A DNA stretch of 64,000 nt from Limnobacter sp. MED105 (GCF_000170915.1 NZ_ABCT01000002.1:1-64000); one strand, 5' to 3'; positions 22,080-31,744 are shown, numbered from the stretch's first letter. The notes: generated by a model not told the origin, from the sequence alone. Made by a program: numbers and translations.

Positions 22080-22733
22080 CTAGGTCCTTGTGCGCGCGGG
22101 GCGGGTGCTGCTTGAAGTTTTCTTGCGAGGCGTAGCCGCGCGCTTGGCTTTGGGTTTAACTGGTTTTTTGGATGGTTCAGCATCATCGGGGCTAACATCA
22201 GCCCCAGAACCTGTCATGGCTGCGGTGGCAACCACTTTGTTGAATTGGTCTTGAAGCAGACCCCACCAGGCAGTGGCATTTGAAACAATGGCCTTTGAGG
22301 ACTCCTGGGCCGCTGCATCGCTTGGTGTGGTAGCGGCTGGCTCAGGATCGGGAATTTTGGGCGCAACCGGCTCTACACGAGGTACGGGTGGCGGAGCCAC
22401 CGCAGCCTGCATGGCATTTCGGATGATTTCCTCGTTCACGGCTTGATTAACATCGCTGGCCCGGTCACCACCCAGACCAAGATTCGAACTGAAGGACTTT
22501 ATGGTGGCGATGGTGCCGCGCTGCACTTCCAGCCCCTGGATGGTGGCCCGAAGCATACTGAGGTTGACATTCAACCACTGTTCAACAGCTTTAAGATCGG
22601 AGATGCGCTTGTCGAGCTCATCGAGATCGGTGGTTGGATTCATCACGCTGGGGATAGGCAAACTTCCCCAGATTTTTTTTACAAAATCAAATCCATCGGT
22701 GACCGACAAATTGGGTATTCTTTTGTTCGACAT
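22080..22733 (-). CDS. PhaM-like polyhydroxyalkanoate granule protein
   Basis: 217 aa. The N-terminal half matches the PhaM family of betaproteobacteria, with a conserved helix around FVKKIWGSLPIP and a predicted coiled region (DELDKRISDLKAVEQWL, then MLRATIQGLEVQ). The middle is Pro/Ala/Glu-rich. The C-terminal ~35 residues are strongly basic (Lys/Arg with Pro, Ser and Thr), like the DNA-binding tail by which PhaM links granules to the nucleoid in Ralstonia. A strong GGGGGAA Shine-Dalgarno precedes the ATG. No phaC or phasin is in the window. Confidence in the family is moderate. Confidence 0.7.
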   Translation of the reverse strand: MSNKRIPNLSVTDGFDFVKKIWGSLPIPSVMNPTTDLDELDKRISDLKAVEQWLNVNLSMLRATIQGLEVQRGTIATIKSFSSNLGLGGDRASDVNQAVNEEIIRNAMQAAVAPPPVPRVEPVAPKIPDPEPAATTPSDAAAQESSKAIVSNATAWWGLLQDQFNKVVATAAMTGSGADVSPDDAEPSKKPVKPKAKRAATPRKKTSSSTRPARTRT

Positions 22734-22789
22734 GCTTCCCCCTGCGTTTGACGCGGATTGCCCTGCTGAGCAGCTCAGTAAACGGGAAC

Positions 22790-23677
22790 TCAGTGACTGC
22801 GAATCATGGTGCCCACGCCCTGGTCTGTCAGAATTTCAAGCAGAAGGCAGTGAGGAACACGGCCATCTACCACGTGAACTGAGTTTACTCCGCTTTTCGC
22901 TGCCTCAATCGCAGAAGACAACTTGGGCAGCATTCCGCCCGAAATGGTGCCATCTTCGAACAATTCATCAATTCGTTTGGCGGTCAGGCCTGTGAGCAAC
23001 TTACCATCTTTGTCCAAAACCCCTGGGGTATTCGTCATCATGATGAGTTTTTCAGCCTTCAGGATTTCGGCAATTTTACCGGCCACGAGGTCGGCATTGA
23101 TGTTGTAGGCCATGCCGTCTTCACCAAAGCCAATCGGTGAGATGACAGGAATAAAGGCGTCGTCTTGCAAGGCCTTCACAATGGCAGGGTCGATGGATGC
23201 GATTTCGCCCACGAAGCCAATGTCGTGGAACTTGCCTGGTTCGCTTTTGTCCGCCAGCTTCATTTTGCGAGCCTGAATCAGCCCACCGTCCTTGCCCGTC
23301 AGGCCCACTGCCTTGCCGCCATGCTCGTTAATCATCATGACGATGTCTTGCTGTACCTGACCACCCAAAACCCACTCCACCACTTCCATGGTTTCTTCGT
23401 CGGTAACACGCATGCCTTGAATGAAGGTGCCTTGTTTGCCAATGCGGCGCAAGGCTTCATCAATTTGGGGACCACCCCCATGCACTACAATGGGATTGAT
23501 ACCCACCAGCTTGAGCAAGACGACATCGTGAGCGAAGGATTTTTGCAGATTGACATCAGTCATCGCGTTGCCGCCGTACTTGACCACCACTGTTTTGCCA
23601 TGAAAGCGGCGGATGTAGGGCAAGGCCTCGGACAGAACTTTGGCTTTGATTGCGGAGGTTAGATTGTCTGTGGTCAT
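22790..23677 (-). CDS. argB: Acetylglutamate kinase
   Basis: 295 aa. It phosphorylates N-acetylglutamate, the second step of arginine biosynthesis. Amino-acid-kinase signatures are [11 protein letters not shown] near residue 31, [13 protein letters not shown] near 63, and [13 protein letters not shown] near 192. The C terminus ([20 protein letters not shown]) matches arginine-sensitive forms. The ATG lies 2 bp from a perfect 14-bp inverted repeat that could hide the weak GGA Shine-Dalgarno. No other arg gene is adjacent. It follows hslU on the same strand, a usual betaproteobacterial order. Confidence 0.97.
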   Translation of the reverse strand: MTTDNLTSAIKAKVLSEALPYIRRFHGKTVVVKYGGNAMTDVNLQKSFAHDVVLLKLVGINPIVVHGGGPQIDEALRRIGKQGTFIQGMRVTDEETMEVVEWVLGGQVQQDIVMMINEHGGKAVGLTGKDGGLIQARKMKLADKSEPGKFHDIGFVGEIASIDPAIVKALQDDAFIPVISPIGFGEDGMAYNINADLVAGKIAEILKAEKLIMMTNTPGVLDKDGKLLTGLTAKRIDELFEDGTISGGMLPKLSSAIEAAKSGVNSVHVVDGRVPHCLLLEILTDQGVGTMIRSH

Positions 23678-23679
23678 GA

Positions 23680-23737
23680 GTTGTCCGGGTAGAAACAGGG
23701 CACAAAATGCATTTTAAAGCGAATCTACCCGGACAAC
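23680..23737 (-). promoter_or_regulatory. 14-bp perfect inverted repeat in the argB leader
   Basis: The arms at 23680-23693 (GTTGTCCGGGTAGA) and 23724-23737 are exact complements with 30 bp between them. The proximal arm ends 2 bp before the argB start codon. In RNA it would form a long stem that places the ribosome-binding region in the arm. In DNA it could be a two-site operator. There is no U-run after the stem, so it is not a standard terminator. Confidence 0.6.
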
Positions 23738-23764
23738 GGTGGCGAGAATGCCGATCGACGGATT

Positions 23765-25096
23765 CTAGAGAATGAATTGGGCAAGATCCTCAGATTTGGC
23801 CGCCTCGCCGAGACGGGAGTCGACAAACTCGGCTGTGATTTTCACTGGTCTGGGTTGACCATCGGCCTCGAATGCCACCTCTTCGAGAAGACGCTCCATG
23901 ACGGTGTACAAGCGACGCGCTCCGATATTCTCGGTTTTCTCGTTCACGGTGAATGCGATTTCGGCCAACCTGCGAACGCCTTCGTCGGTGAACTCGAGCT
24001 CGACGCCATCCGTCGCCAACAGGGCTTTGTACTGCTCGGTAAGACAAGCATCGGTGCTTGTCAGGATTCGTTTGAAATCATCAACGGTCAATGACTCCAG
24101 CTCAACCCGAATCGGGAAGCGCCCCTGCAGCTCAGGAATGAGATCGGAAGGACGCGACAAGTGGAAGGCGCCACTGGCCACAAAGAGGATGTGATCTGTC
24201 TTAATCATGCCGTACTTGGTGTTGACCGTGGTGCCCTCCACCAGCGGCAGCAAATCGCGCTGAACGCCCTGGCGTGAAACATCGGTGCCTCGCCCATCGG
24301 CCTTGGTCGCAATCTTGTCGATTTCATCGAGAAATACGATTCCGTCCTGTTCTACCCTGGCTATTGCCTTGGCTCGCACTTCTTCCTCATTCACGCGCTT
24401 GGCGGCCTCTTCATCCTGAATCGCCTTGAGCGCCTCGGCAACTTTCATTTTCCGCAGCTTTTTCTTGCCGCCAGAAATATTCTGAAACATGGACTGTAAT
24501 TGCCCGGTGAGTTCTTCCATGCCGGGCGGGCCGACAACATCTAGCGAAGGTGACGCTGCAGCCACCTCAATCTCGATTTCCTTGTCGTCAAGTTCGCCAG
24601 CGAACAACTTTTCTCGAAAACGAATTCGGGTGCGGTTCTCATCGGGCTCAGGGGCTTTCTCGGTGAAACCGAAATCGCGCGCAGGGGGCAGCAGCGCATC
24701 CAGCACCCGATCAAACGCAGCAGACTTGGCTTCTTCGACCACGCCAAGCTGCGCCTCTTCCCGAACCTGTTTCAAGGCTATTTCAATCAGGTCACGAATG
24801 ATGGTGTCTACATCGCGCCCCACATAACCCACTTCAGTGAATTTGGTGGCTTCAATCTTGATGAAAGGCGCGTTGGCCAACTTGGCCAGGCGACGTGCGA
24901 TTTCTGTTTTACCCACGCCGGTTGGGCCGATCATCAGAATATTTTTGGGTGTAATTTCCTGACGCAGGGGCATGGGCACCTGCATGCGACGCCAGCGGTT
25001 GCGAAGTGCAACCGCGACAGCTCGCTTGGCGGCATCTTGGCCAACGATGTTCTTGTTGAGTTCTTCAACAATATTTGAAGGTGTAAGTTGAGTCAT
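23765..25096 (-). CDS. hslU: ATP-dependent protease ATPase subunit HslU
   Basis: 443 aa, identical in length to E. coli HslU. This AAA+ unfoldase feeds substrates to HslV. Motifs are Walker [12 protein letters not shown] near residue 57, Walker [13 protein letters not shown], and the C-terminal tail EDLAQFIL that docks into HslV. The start [20 protein letters not shown] at 25096 has an AAAGG Shine-Dalgarno; a longer in-frame reading overlaps hslV. It lies 4 bp after hslV. Confidence 0.98.
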   Translation of the reverse strand: MTQLTPSNIVEELNKNIVGQDAAKRAVAVALRNRWRRMQVPMPLRQEITPKNILMIGPTGVGKTEIARRLAKLANAPFIKIEATKFTEVGYVGRDVDTIIRDLIEIALKQVREEAQLGVVEEAKSAAFDRVLDALLPPARDFGFTEKAPEPDENRTRIRFREKLFAGELDDKEIEIEVAAASPSLDVVGPPGMEELTGQLQSMFQNISGGKKKLRKMKVAEALKAIQDEEAAKRVNEEEVRAKAIARVEQDGIVFLDEIDKIATKADGRGTDVSRQGVQRDLLPLVEGTTVNTKYGMIKTDHILFVASGAFHLSRPSDLIPELQGRFPIRVELESLTVDDFKRILTSTDACLTEQYKALLATDGVELEFTDEGVRRLAEIAFTVNEKTENIGARRLYTVMERLLEEVAFEADGQPRPVKITAEFVDSRLGEAAKSEDLAQFIL

Positions 25097-25100
25097 GTTG

Positions 25101-25664
25101 TTAACCTTTGCTGCCAGATGCTTCGGGAGCACCCAACACTTCAATGGTGTGATGTTGATTGGTGTAAATACAGAGTTCGCCCGCAATGGTCAGGGATTTC
25201 TTGACAATTTCTTCAGGCAACAGCTCGGTGTTTTCCAGCAAGGCTTTCGCAGCAGAATGCGCATAGGCGCCCCCGCTGCCGATCGCAACCAGCCCTTGTT
25301 CGGGCTCGAGTACGTCGCCGTTACCGGTGATAATCAGGGAATGATTTTCGTCGGCAACCGCCAGCATGGCCTCAAGCCTGCGAAGCATACGGTCAGTGCG
25401 CCATTCTTTGGCAAGCTCGACTGCGGCACGCAACAAATGCCCCTGATGCTTCTCTAGTTGAGCTTCAAAATGCTCAAACAGCGTGAACGCGTCAGCCGTA
25501 CCGCCGGCGAAACCCGCCAGAATTTTGTTGTGATGAAGACGCCGGACTTTGCGGGCCGAACCTTTGACCACGATATGCCCGAGTGTTACTTGCCCATCGC
25601 CACCCAGCGCGACGTGCTTTCCTCTGCGTACTGACAATATGGTGGTGCCGTGATATTGCTCCAT
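25101..25664 (-). CDS. hslV: ATP-dependent protease peptidase subunit HslV
   Basis: 187 aa. Proteasome-beta-like peptidase of the HslVU complex. The N terminus [14 protein letters not shown] shows the catalytic threonine after a short propeptide (cleavage expected before TT at residue 7). E. coli HslV instead begins directly at MTTIVSVRR. Core motifs GDGQVTLGH and [10 protein letters not shown] are intact. A good AAAGGAAAGG Shine-Dalgarno precedes the ATG. It forms an operon with hslU. Confidence 0.97.
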   Translation of the reverse strand: MEQYHGTTILSVRRGKHVALGGDGQVTLGHIVVKGSARKVRRLHHNKILAGFAGGTADAFTLFEHFEAQLEKHQGHLLRAAVELAKEWRTDRMLRRLEAMLAVADENHSLIITGNGDVLEPEQGLVAIGSGGAYAHSAAKALLENTELLPEEIVKKSLTIAGELCIYTNQHHTIEVLGAPEASGSKG

Positions 25665-25721
25665 GCCTTTCCTTTAATTGGGGGTTGCGCTTGGTGCGCC
25701 GATGTCCCGATATGGGGGCAA

Positions 25722-26705
25722 TCAGGGCAGGATCAAGTCTTGTTTGATAACCGGCTGAACCTGTACAAAGGCGCTAAGTTCGATTGCGGCCTCGTTGGCT
25801 TGATCAATACTGCTGAATGGGCCCACCAAAACGCGGTGAACCCCCGATTCAGAAAGGATCTGGCTGACTTTGCCAAACGCCTCGTGATTGGAGGACACTT
25901 GCGACACCAAGGCCTCCGCATTGTTTTTGTTGCCGAAAGCACCAATTTGAAGATACAAGGGTGTTCGATGGACAGGCACGAGTGTGGAGGCGTTGTTAAG
26001 CGCAACCTGTTCTACCTGCACACCATTCTTGCCCACCACGGCGCCATTTTTTTCAGCATGGTACTGAGCGATTGCATCTGGTGTCATTTTCTCGACCAGC
26101 ACCTCAGCGCTGCCCTGCTTGATGTAATCGAGCTGATAGGCAGCCGCGTAGCTGAGATCAATAATTCGACCACGCAAAAAAGGCCCACGGTCGTTAACGC
26201 GAACAATGACTGACTTGCCGTTGGCCAGATTGGTGACTTTGGCATAACTGGGCAAAGGCAAGGTTGGGTGCGCAGCTGTCATTTGGTGCATGTCGTAAAT
26301 TTCACCATTGGCGGTTTTCGCGCCATGGAACTTCTTGCCATACCAACTGGCCCGCCCTTTCTGACTGTAGGGCTCTTCAAGTGATGTTTGTGGTGTAAAA
26401 CTTTGCCCCATCACGGTGTAGGGCCGGGTGTTGCGGATTGCAATGGGTTCAAGCTGTGGGGTGGCCGATGGTAAGTTATCCAGATTGGCTGGACGCAAAT
26501 CGCCCGGGCCATCGTCCAGGTAGTAACCACCGCCCTGAGGTGCCGGCTCCCAGTTTTCATGTTTGACAGGGGGCGGTGCGGATGGCTTGGCCACCGTTTT
26601 TGCCGGCGGCGGCGAAACGGGTTTGTCCAGAGGAACACTGGAGCAAGCGGCAAGAATCAATGACAGTGACGCATACGCAATAAACCGGATCACACCACTG
26701 TGCAT
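25722..26705 (-). CDS. rlpA: Septal-ring lytic transglycosylase/lipoprotein RlpA with SPOR domain
   Basis: 327 aa. The signal peptide ends in a lipobox (LILAAC; Cys near residue 20), so it is a lipoprotein. The central double-psi beta-barrel domain reads GRASWYGKKFHGAKTANGE and VRVNDRGPFLRGR, including the conserved Asp. The C-terminal SPOR domain (about 250-327; LQIGAFGNKNNAEALV) binds denuded septal glycan. ATG 26705 is chosen because AAGGAGG lies 5 bp upstream; the earlier in-frame ATG overlaps that motif. It lies 30 bp after dsbA and is not beside rodA, where rlpA often lies. Confidence 0.94.
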   Translation of the reverse strand: MHSGVIRFIAYASLSLILAACSSVPLDKPVSPPPAKTVAKPSAPPPVKHENWEPAPQGGGYYLDDGPGDLRPANLDNLPSATPQLEPIAIRNTRPYTVMGQSFTPQTSLEEPYSQKGRASWYGKKFHGAKTANGEIYDMHQMTAAHPTLPLPSYAKVTNLANGKSVIVRVNDRGPFLRGRIIDLSYAAAYQLDYIKQGSAEVLVEKMTPDAIAQYHAEKNGAVVGKNGVQVEQVALNNASTLVPVHRTPLYLQIGAFGNKNNAEALVSQVSSNHEAFGKVSQILSESGVHRVLVGPFSSIDQANEAAIELSAFVQVQPVIKQDLILP

Positions 26706-26735
26706 AGAGGCCTCCTTCATTGTTCCCCCAGCAGT

Positions 26736-27377
26736 TTAGGCTTGACGCTGTCGTCGAATCAAGGCTTCGGCAACACGAATTGCATTGTCTTCGGAACCCG
26801 CGATGGATGCGGAGGTGAAGAATTTTCCATCAATCCCCAACGTTGGAACACCGTCGGCACCGTACGCTTCGAAAATCGTTTTGGCTTGGGCACATTTTGC
26901 GTTGACGCCAAATGACTTGAATACATTGGCGAATTCCTCGCGTTTCAAACCAATCGATTCGGCAAAATCGAAAATTTGTTCGTCGTTGGCCAACTGCTTT
27001 TTGTCTTTGTGCATGGCTTCGAACACTTTGCTGTGTGCCATGTCGAGCTTACCCATGGCTTCGAGTGTGTAGTACAGGCGCTGATGCCCCTGGAAGTTGA
27101 CACGCTGGCTTTGGTAAGCGATCGGGATTTTCGTGAATACGACGTCACTGGGCAGCTTTTTGTACCAAGCATTGACCTTGGGCTCAAAGTTGTAGCAGTG
27201 AATGCAGCCGTACCAGAAAAATTCGACCACATCGATTTTGCCCGGAGTAGAGCGGGGAACTTCCCGACGGACTTTTCGGAACGCGCCGGCATCTTGGGCA
27301 AAGGCTGGGGATACACCACCGAAAGCACTCGCCAGGCCCAGGGCCACGGCACTTTGAATCAATTCACGACGCTTCAT
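26736..27377 (-). CDS. dsbA: Thiol:disulfide interchange protein DsbA
   Basis: 213 aa. Periplasmic oxidase that introduces disulfides. The signal peptide covers about residues 1-28 (basic start, then an Ala-rich core ending AFA). The thioredoxin-fold active site is FFWYGCIHCYNFEP, with CIHC instead of the classical CPHC. A cis-proline loop is present (GADGVPTLGI). The Shine-Dalgarno GGAG is well placed. It starts 4 bp after the upstream SPOR gene, so the two are coupled. Confidence 0.92.
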   Translation of the reverse strand: MKRRELIQSAVALGLASAFGGVSPAFAQDAGAFRKVRREVPRSTPGKIDVVEFFWYGCIHCYNFEPKVNAWYKKLPSDVVFTKIPIAYQSQRVNFQGHQRLYYTLEAMGKLDMAHSKVFEAMHKDKKQLANDEQIFDFAESIGLKREEFANVFKSFGVNAKCAQAKTIFEAYGADGVPTLGIDGKFFTSASIAGSEDNAIRVAEALIRRQRQA

Positions 27378-27381
27378 TTTT

Positions 27382-27960
27382 TTACTCCTTAACCACAGTT
27401 GCCTCGAATCCGCCTTTCGTCAGGGGGATTCGGGCCTGGTAGGCTTCGTTCGCACTGCCAAATGGCCCCACACGAACGCGGTTTACAACATTGCCGTTGA
27501 CCTCGCCCACGGCAATTTCGGATTCAGTGCCCACAAACGCGAGTTGAGCCCGCAATTGTTCAGCGTCTTCACGATTGCGAAAACTGCCCAATTGCAGAAA
27601 GTAAATGGTTTGGGCCACAGGTTCAATTTGATCAGTTTGAGTGGCGTCACCGGCCTGAGGTTCCGTACCTTGCTGAAAAGGATCGATGGTGACCACATTG
27701 CCTTGGTTGACATTGGCTTTGCCGTAAATAGCGCTGTTAGGATCAGGCGGGCTATTGCCTGGACCGGGCGACACATTGGGCACCGCACCCTGGGTTTCAG
27801 CACCGGAGAATGGCAGTTGGGACTTGCTCACAAACAAAGCAACACCCAACGCAATCAAAAGCCCGAACACCATACCGAACACAAAAGCGGGAATGGTATT
27901 GCCAAGAGATTTTCTAACTTGAGGTTTCGCTTTGGATTTTGATGATTTTGTAGATGCCAT
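27382..27960 (-). CDS. SPOR-domain inner-membrane protein
   Basis: 192 aa. A short basic cytoplasmic N terminus (KSSKSKAKPQVRKS) is followed by one transmembrane helix (about 25-47), a Pro/Gly/Gln-rich periplasmic linker, and a C-terminal SPOR domain (about 120-190; YFLQLGSFRNREDAEQLRAQ). This is the layout of FtsN-like proteins, but without clear FtsN essential-domain motifs. It is the first gene of the SPOR-dsbA-rlpA run. The role is probably in division or septal wall processing, by domain inference only. Confidence 0.85.
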   Translation of the reverse strand: MASTKSSKSKAKPQVRKSLGNTIPAFVFGMVFGLLIALGVALFVSKSQLPFSGAETQGAVPNVSPGPGNSPPDPNSAIYGKANVNQGNVVTIDPFQQGTEPQAGDATQTDQIEPVAQTIYFLQLGSFRNREDAEQLRAQLAFVGTESEIAVGEVNGNVVNRVRVGPFGSANEAYQARIPLTKGGFEATVVKE

Positions 27961-28134
27961 TGGGGGTTTGAACCTGTCCTTGAGAAACTGAGCCTAAATT
28001 ATGCCCGAAGGCGACCTGCAGATGCGACCCAAACGCGCAAGCCGGCTTTTGGGATTGCCCTCATGCTGTAAAGTGTAGCCTTCATGGGCAAAAGCTCGAA
28101 ATTTGCTTAAAAATCTGCAATAAATAGGTGCTTT

Positions 28135-29655
28135 GTGGGTCTTGACTATCTAAAACGCATACTGACTGCCAAGGTTTACGACGTGGCCATTGAAACGCCA
28201 TTGGAACGCGCCCACTCCCTGTCCGTTCGCACTGCCAATGAGGTGCTGCTCAAACGTGAAGACATGCAAGAGGTGTTCAGTTTCAAGCTGCGTGGTGCCT
28301 ACAACAAGATGGCCCACCTTAGCCCGATACAACTGGAACGTGGCGTGATTGCTGCCTCCGCTGGCAACCATGCCCAGGGCGTTGCGCTTTCTGCGGCCAA
28401 AATGAAATGCCTGGCCACCATTGTGATGCCTACCACCACGCCAGCGCTGAAAATTGATGCCGTGAAACGTTTTGGTGGCGACTGGGTGAATGTGGTGCTG
28501 TTTGGTGAGAGCTACAGCGACGCTGCCGGGCATGCCGCAGAGCTGGCTCAAGCCAAAAGCCTGACCTTTGTGCACCCCTTTGATGACCCTGATGTAATTG
28601 CGGGCCAGGGCACTGTGGGCATGGAAATTTTGCGCCAGCACCAAGGCCCGATACACGCCATTTTTATTGCAATAGGCGGCGGTGGCCTGGCTGCCGGCGT
28701 AGGCGCTTATGTGAAACAGTTGCGCCCGGACATCAAGATTATTGGTGTACAAACCGTGGACTCTGACGCGATGGCGCAGAGCATGGAACAGCACAAACGC
28801 GTCACGCTGGCGGAAGTGGGTTTGTTTTCCGATGGAACCGCAGTGAAACTGGTGGGAGAAGAAACGTTCCGACTGTGCGAAAAGTATGTCGACGGCATTG
28901 TGCGCGTGACCACCGACGAGGCCTGCGCTGCCATTAAAGACGTGTTTCAGGACACGCGCAGCATTCTGGAACCGGCAGGTGCGCTGGCAGTGGCTGGCTT
29001 GAAACAATATGCCGCCGAGATGGGCCTGCAGAATCAAACACTGATCGCGATTTCTTGTGGCGCCAACATGAATTTCGATCGCCTTCGCTTTGTGGCAGAA
29101 CGCGCAGAGGTCGGCGAGCAACGCGAGGCGATTTTTGCGATCACTGTGCCGGAAGAACGCGGCAGCTTCCGGAAGTTTTGCGACTTGCTGGGCCCCACCA
29201 ATGTGACTGAGTTCAACTACAGAATGTCAGACTCCACGAAAGCCAATATTTTCGTGGGCATTCAGATTGGAAACCGGGCACAGGCCGATGAATTGCAGCA
29301 ACGCTTTATTGCATCGGGTTTTGATGCACTGAACCTGACTGACGATGAAATGGCGAAGCTGCATTTGCGCCACATGGTGGGCGGGCGGTCAAACCTGGCT
29401 GACCATGAATTGGTGTACCGCTTTGAATTTCCGGAACGCCCCGGCGCACTGACAAAATTTTTAACCGCATTGAACCCGGGCTGGAACATCAGTCTGTTTC
29501 ACTACAGAAACCATGGCGCTGACTATGGCCGTATTTTGGTGGGTATTCAGGTTCCACCTGCTGACCACGCTGAATTCGACAAGTTTGTGAAACAACTTGG
29601 CTACCCGGCGGTGAATGAAACCGAGAACCCGGCGTACAAACTGTTTTTGAAGTAA
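28135..29655 (+). CDS. ilvA: Threonine ammonia-lyase, biosynthetic
   Basis: 506 aa. PLP enzyme turning threonine into 2-oxobutanoate for isoleucine synthesis. PLP lysine is K51 in SFKLRGAYNKM, the substrate loop is SAGNHAQGVALSA, and the phosphate-binding GGGGLAAG follows. Two C-terminal ACT-like regulatory domains (from about residue 335; FAITVPEERGSFRKF and YRFEFPERPGALTKF) suggest isoleucine feedback control. The start is GTG 28135 with AGGTG just upstream. The 174-bp gap before it shows no clear attenuator or promoter. Confidence 0.97.
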   Translation: MGLDYLKRILTAKVYDVAIETPLERAHSLSVRTANEVLLKREDMQEVFSFKLRGAYNKMAHLSPIQLERGVIAASAGNHAQGVALSAAKMKCLATIVMPTTTPALKIDAVKRFGGDWVNVVLFGESYSDAAGHAAELAQAKSLTFVHPFDDPDVIAGQGTVGMEILRQHQGPIHAIFIAIGGGGLAAGVGAYVKQLRPDIKIIGVQTVDSDAMAQSMEQHKRVTLAEVGLFSDGTAVKLVGEETFRLCEKYVDGIVRVTTDEACAAIKDVFQDTRSILEPAGALAVAGLKQYAAEMGLQNQTLIAISCGANMNFDRLRFVAERAEVGEQREAIFAITVPEERGSFRKFCDLLGPTNVTEFNYRMSDSTKANIFVGIQIGNRAQADELQQRFIASGFDALNLTDDEMAKLHLRHMVGGRSNLADHELVYRFEFPERPGALTKFLTALNPGWNISLFHYRNHGADYGRILVGIQVPPADHAEFDKFVKQLGYPAVNETENPAYKLFLK

Positions 29656-29702
29656 AACCGAGCGCCAGTGCGAAGTAGTTGCGATGAAGGTGCTTGCTTA
29701 GC

Positions 29703-30575
29703 TTAGCACTCGTCATCTGCATCAAACGCCTTGTCGCCGGCCCCGTCTTCAAGCACAGCGCCGGGGCGAATGGTTTCAAACGGAAACAGCTTGCGATCCA
29801 TGAGGTGCGAGGGCACGACAGTGGACAAGGAGGTGAAAAGATTGGCGATCCAGCGCGGGTTGTGTTTTTCCCACTGCTTGAGCAACGCAGCCATTTCCTT
29901 TCGCTTCAGGTTTTCCTGACTGCCGCACAGGTTGCACGGAATAATCGGGAAGCTCTTTTCCTCAGCGTATCGCGCCAAATCGCTTTCTCGGCAATAGGCC
30001 AAGGGGCGAATGATGGTGTGCTCTCCGTTGTCGCTGACCAGTTTGGGCGGCATGCCTTTCATGCGACCGCCGTAAAACAGGTTCAGCAACAAGGTTTGCA
30101 AGATATCGTCCTTGTGATGACCCAAAGCCACTTTGGTAGCACCAAGTTCAGACGCCACGCGGTACAAAATACCGCGACGCAAACGCGAGCACAGGGAACA
30201 GGTAGTTTTGCCCTCAGGAATGACGCGTTTCACAATTGAATAGGTGTCTTGTTCCTCAATGTGGAATGACACATTGATGCTGCGCAAATAATTGGGCAAA
30301 ACTTCTTCGGGAAAGCCTGGCTGTTTCTGATCGAGGTTCACGGCGACGATATCAAAGTTGATGGGCGCACGTTGACGCAGCAGCAACAAAATATCGAGCA
30401 AACCATAGCTGTCTTTGCCACCTGATACACACACCATGACCTTGTCACCTTCTTCAATCATATTGAAGTCGGCTATGGCCTGACCCACTTGTTTGGTGAG
30501 ACGTTTTTCGAGCTTGTTGAATTCGAAGGCTTCTTTTTGTTCGGCCTTGTTGGGAAAAATCGTGATGGTTTGCAT
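29703..30575 (-). CDS. ttcA: tRNA 2-thiocytidine(32) synthetase TtcA
   Basis: 290 aa. ATP-dependent tRNA thiolation enzyme using a [4Fe-4S] cluster. The PP-loop reads [11 protein letters not shown] near residue 53. The paired cysteines CSLC follow near residue 135, with a third conserved cysteine in [14 protein letters not shown]. The C-terminal tail is acidic. It is the last gene of a folM-like/folB/ttcA run, 15 bp after folB, and is convergent with ilvA. Confidence 0.95.
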   Translation of the reverse strand: MQTITIFPNKAEQKEAFEFNKLEKRLTKQVGQAIADFNMIEEGDKVMVCVSGGKDSYGLLDILLLLRQRAPINFDIVAVNLDQKQPGFPEEVLPNYLRSINVSFHIEEQDTYSIVKRVIPEGKTTCSLCSRLRRGILYRVASELGATKVALGHHKDDILQTLLLNLFYGGRMKGMPPKLVSDNGEHTIIRPLAYCRESDLARYAEEKSFPIIPCNLCGSQENLKRKEMAALLKQWEKHNPRWIANLFTSLSTVVPSHLMDRKLFPFETIRPGAVLEDGAGDKAFDADDEC

Positions 30576-30590
30576 GATTAAAACGGCTTT

Positions 30591-30983
30591 CTAGGATTTG
30601 AAGCGGAATACCTCGACGCCTGCGGATTCGCAGTCGGGGTAAACCTCGGATTTTTCAGCGCGGACACGGGCGGCCACCACCTTGGGATGCTCAAGCACCA
30701 GCGCCAGGGTTTTGTCGACCAAGGTTTCAAGCAAACCGATGTGGCCGGATTGAATCAGGCCATGAATACCAGGGCGAACAAAGTCGTAATCGACCACATC
30801 GACCAGCAAATCGCGCTCGGATGGTGTGGACGCGCATTTCACCCAGAAGTCGATATTGATGCGCACGGCCTGCGTGCGACCCAATTCCTGGGGAAATACG
30901 CCAATGGCGGCAGACACGTCGAAATCGCGTATGAATACGCGCCGGCAGTCGGCAAGGCGGGGATCAAAAAACCAGTCTGTCAT
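30591..30983 (-). CDS. folB: Dihydroneopterin aldolase
   Basis: 130 aa. Folate-pathway enzyme cleaving dihydroneopterin to hydroxymethyl-dihydropterin. Family features are the N-terminal VFIRDFDVSAAIGVFPQELG, the VDYDFVRPGIHGLI segment, and the LLETLVDKTLALVLEHP helix. It overlaps the upstream pteridine-reductase-like gene by 4 bp (ATGA), consistent with a shared pterin pathway. Confidence 0.9.
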   Translation of the reverse strand: MTDWFFDPRLADCRRVFIRDFDVSAAIGVFPQELGRTQAVRINIDFWVKCASTPSERDLLVDVVDYDFVRPGIHGLIQSGHIGLLETLVDKTLALVLEHPKVVAARVRAEKSEVYPDCESAGVEVFRFKS

Positions 30984-31744
30984 GGTGTCATCATGCTGAA
31001 ATCGCGCGCCATGGGCACCAAATGCTGCCCACCGTCCACAAGAATGGTGGTGCCAGTAATTGCGCGGCTTTGCACCAGAAACAGCACCGTGTTGGCGATG
31101 TCCTGGGGCTCGGAAGATTTGTTCAAGGGCGAAATTCGGTGGGTACTCTCGAATTGCGCATCAGTTTGCAGGTGTGAAATCAAGGTAAGACCGGGGGCCA
31201 CACCCACCACACGCACTTTCGGGGCCAATTCCATGGCCAGCATGGTTGTGGCTGTTTCAAGCCCGGCTTTGGTCAGCGTGTAGCTGAGAAAGTCAGGATT
31301 CAGGTTCTTTAGTTTCTGATCCAGCAAATTCACCACCACCGCCTGCTCATTGTCGGGCACATGCTGATACAAACGCTTGGCCAACTGAATGGGTGCAGCA
31401 AGGTTGGAAGCCATGTGTCGGTGAAATAGCTCGGGCTGAAAAGTTTCGCCAGAGTCAAATTCAAACAACGAGGCGTTGTTGACAACACACCGAATTGGGC
31501 CCGCTTTTTCAGCGGCGTCAAACAGCGTTTCAACTTCGCCGGGCTTTTCAAGATCGGCCTGAACCACCACGCAGTGCACGCCCAGCGCTTCAATTTGAGC
31601 CGCGGTGTCACGAGCCTCTGCCAGTGATGAACGGCAATGCAGCACAATAGACCAACCGGCGCGCGCCAGTTCAAGCGAGATGGCTTTGCCCAGTCGCTTG
31701 GCTCCCCCGGTTACCAGGGCATATTGTGGATTGGCATGTGTCAT
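30980..31744 (-). CDS. folM: SDR family pteridine reductase (FolM-like)
   Basis: 254 aa. Rossmann-fold reductase with TGGAKRLGKAIS near residue 13, VVNNASLFEF near 85, and YTLTKAGLE as the active-site YxxxK. The TGGAKRLG variant and the start-stop overlap with folB favour a dihydromonapterin/dihydrofolate reductase like FolM or PTR1 over a generic fatty-acyl reductase. No folA is in the window. The family call rests on motif style and neighbourhood, so the exact substrate is open. Confidence 0.75.
   Translation of the reverse strand: MTHANPQYALVTGGAKRLGKAISLELARAGWSIVLHCRSSLAEARDTAAQIEALGVHCVVVQADLEKPGEVETLFDAAEKAGPIRCVVNNASLFEFDSGETFQPELFHRHMASNLAAPIQLAKRLYQHVPDNEQAVVVNLLDQKLKNLNPDFLSYTLTKAGLETATTMLAMELAPKVRVVGVAPGLTLISHLQTDAQFESTHRISPLNKSSEPQDIANTVLFLVQSRAITGTTILVDGGQHLVPMARDFSMMTP

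Noticed and set aside
27961-28134. Leader attenuator before ilvA
   Set aside because: No Ile/Val/Leu-rich leader peptide, no terminator stem with U-run, and no clear promoter were found.
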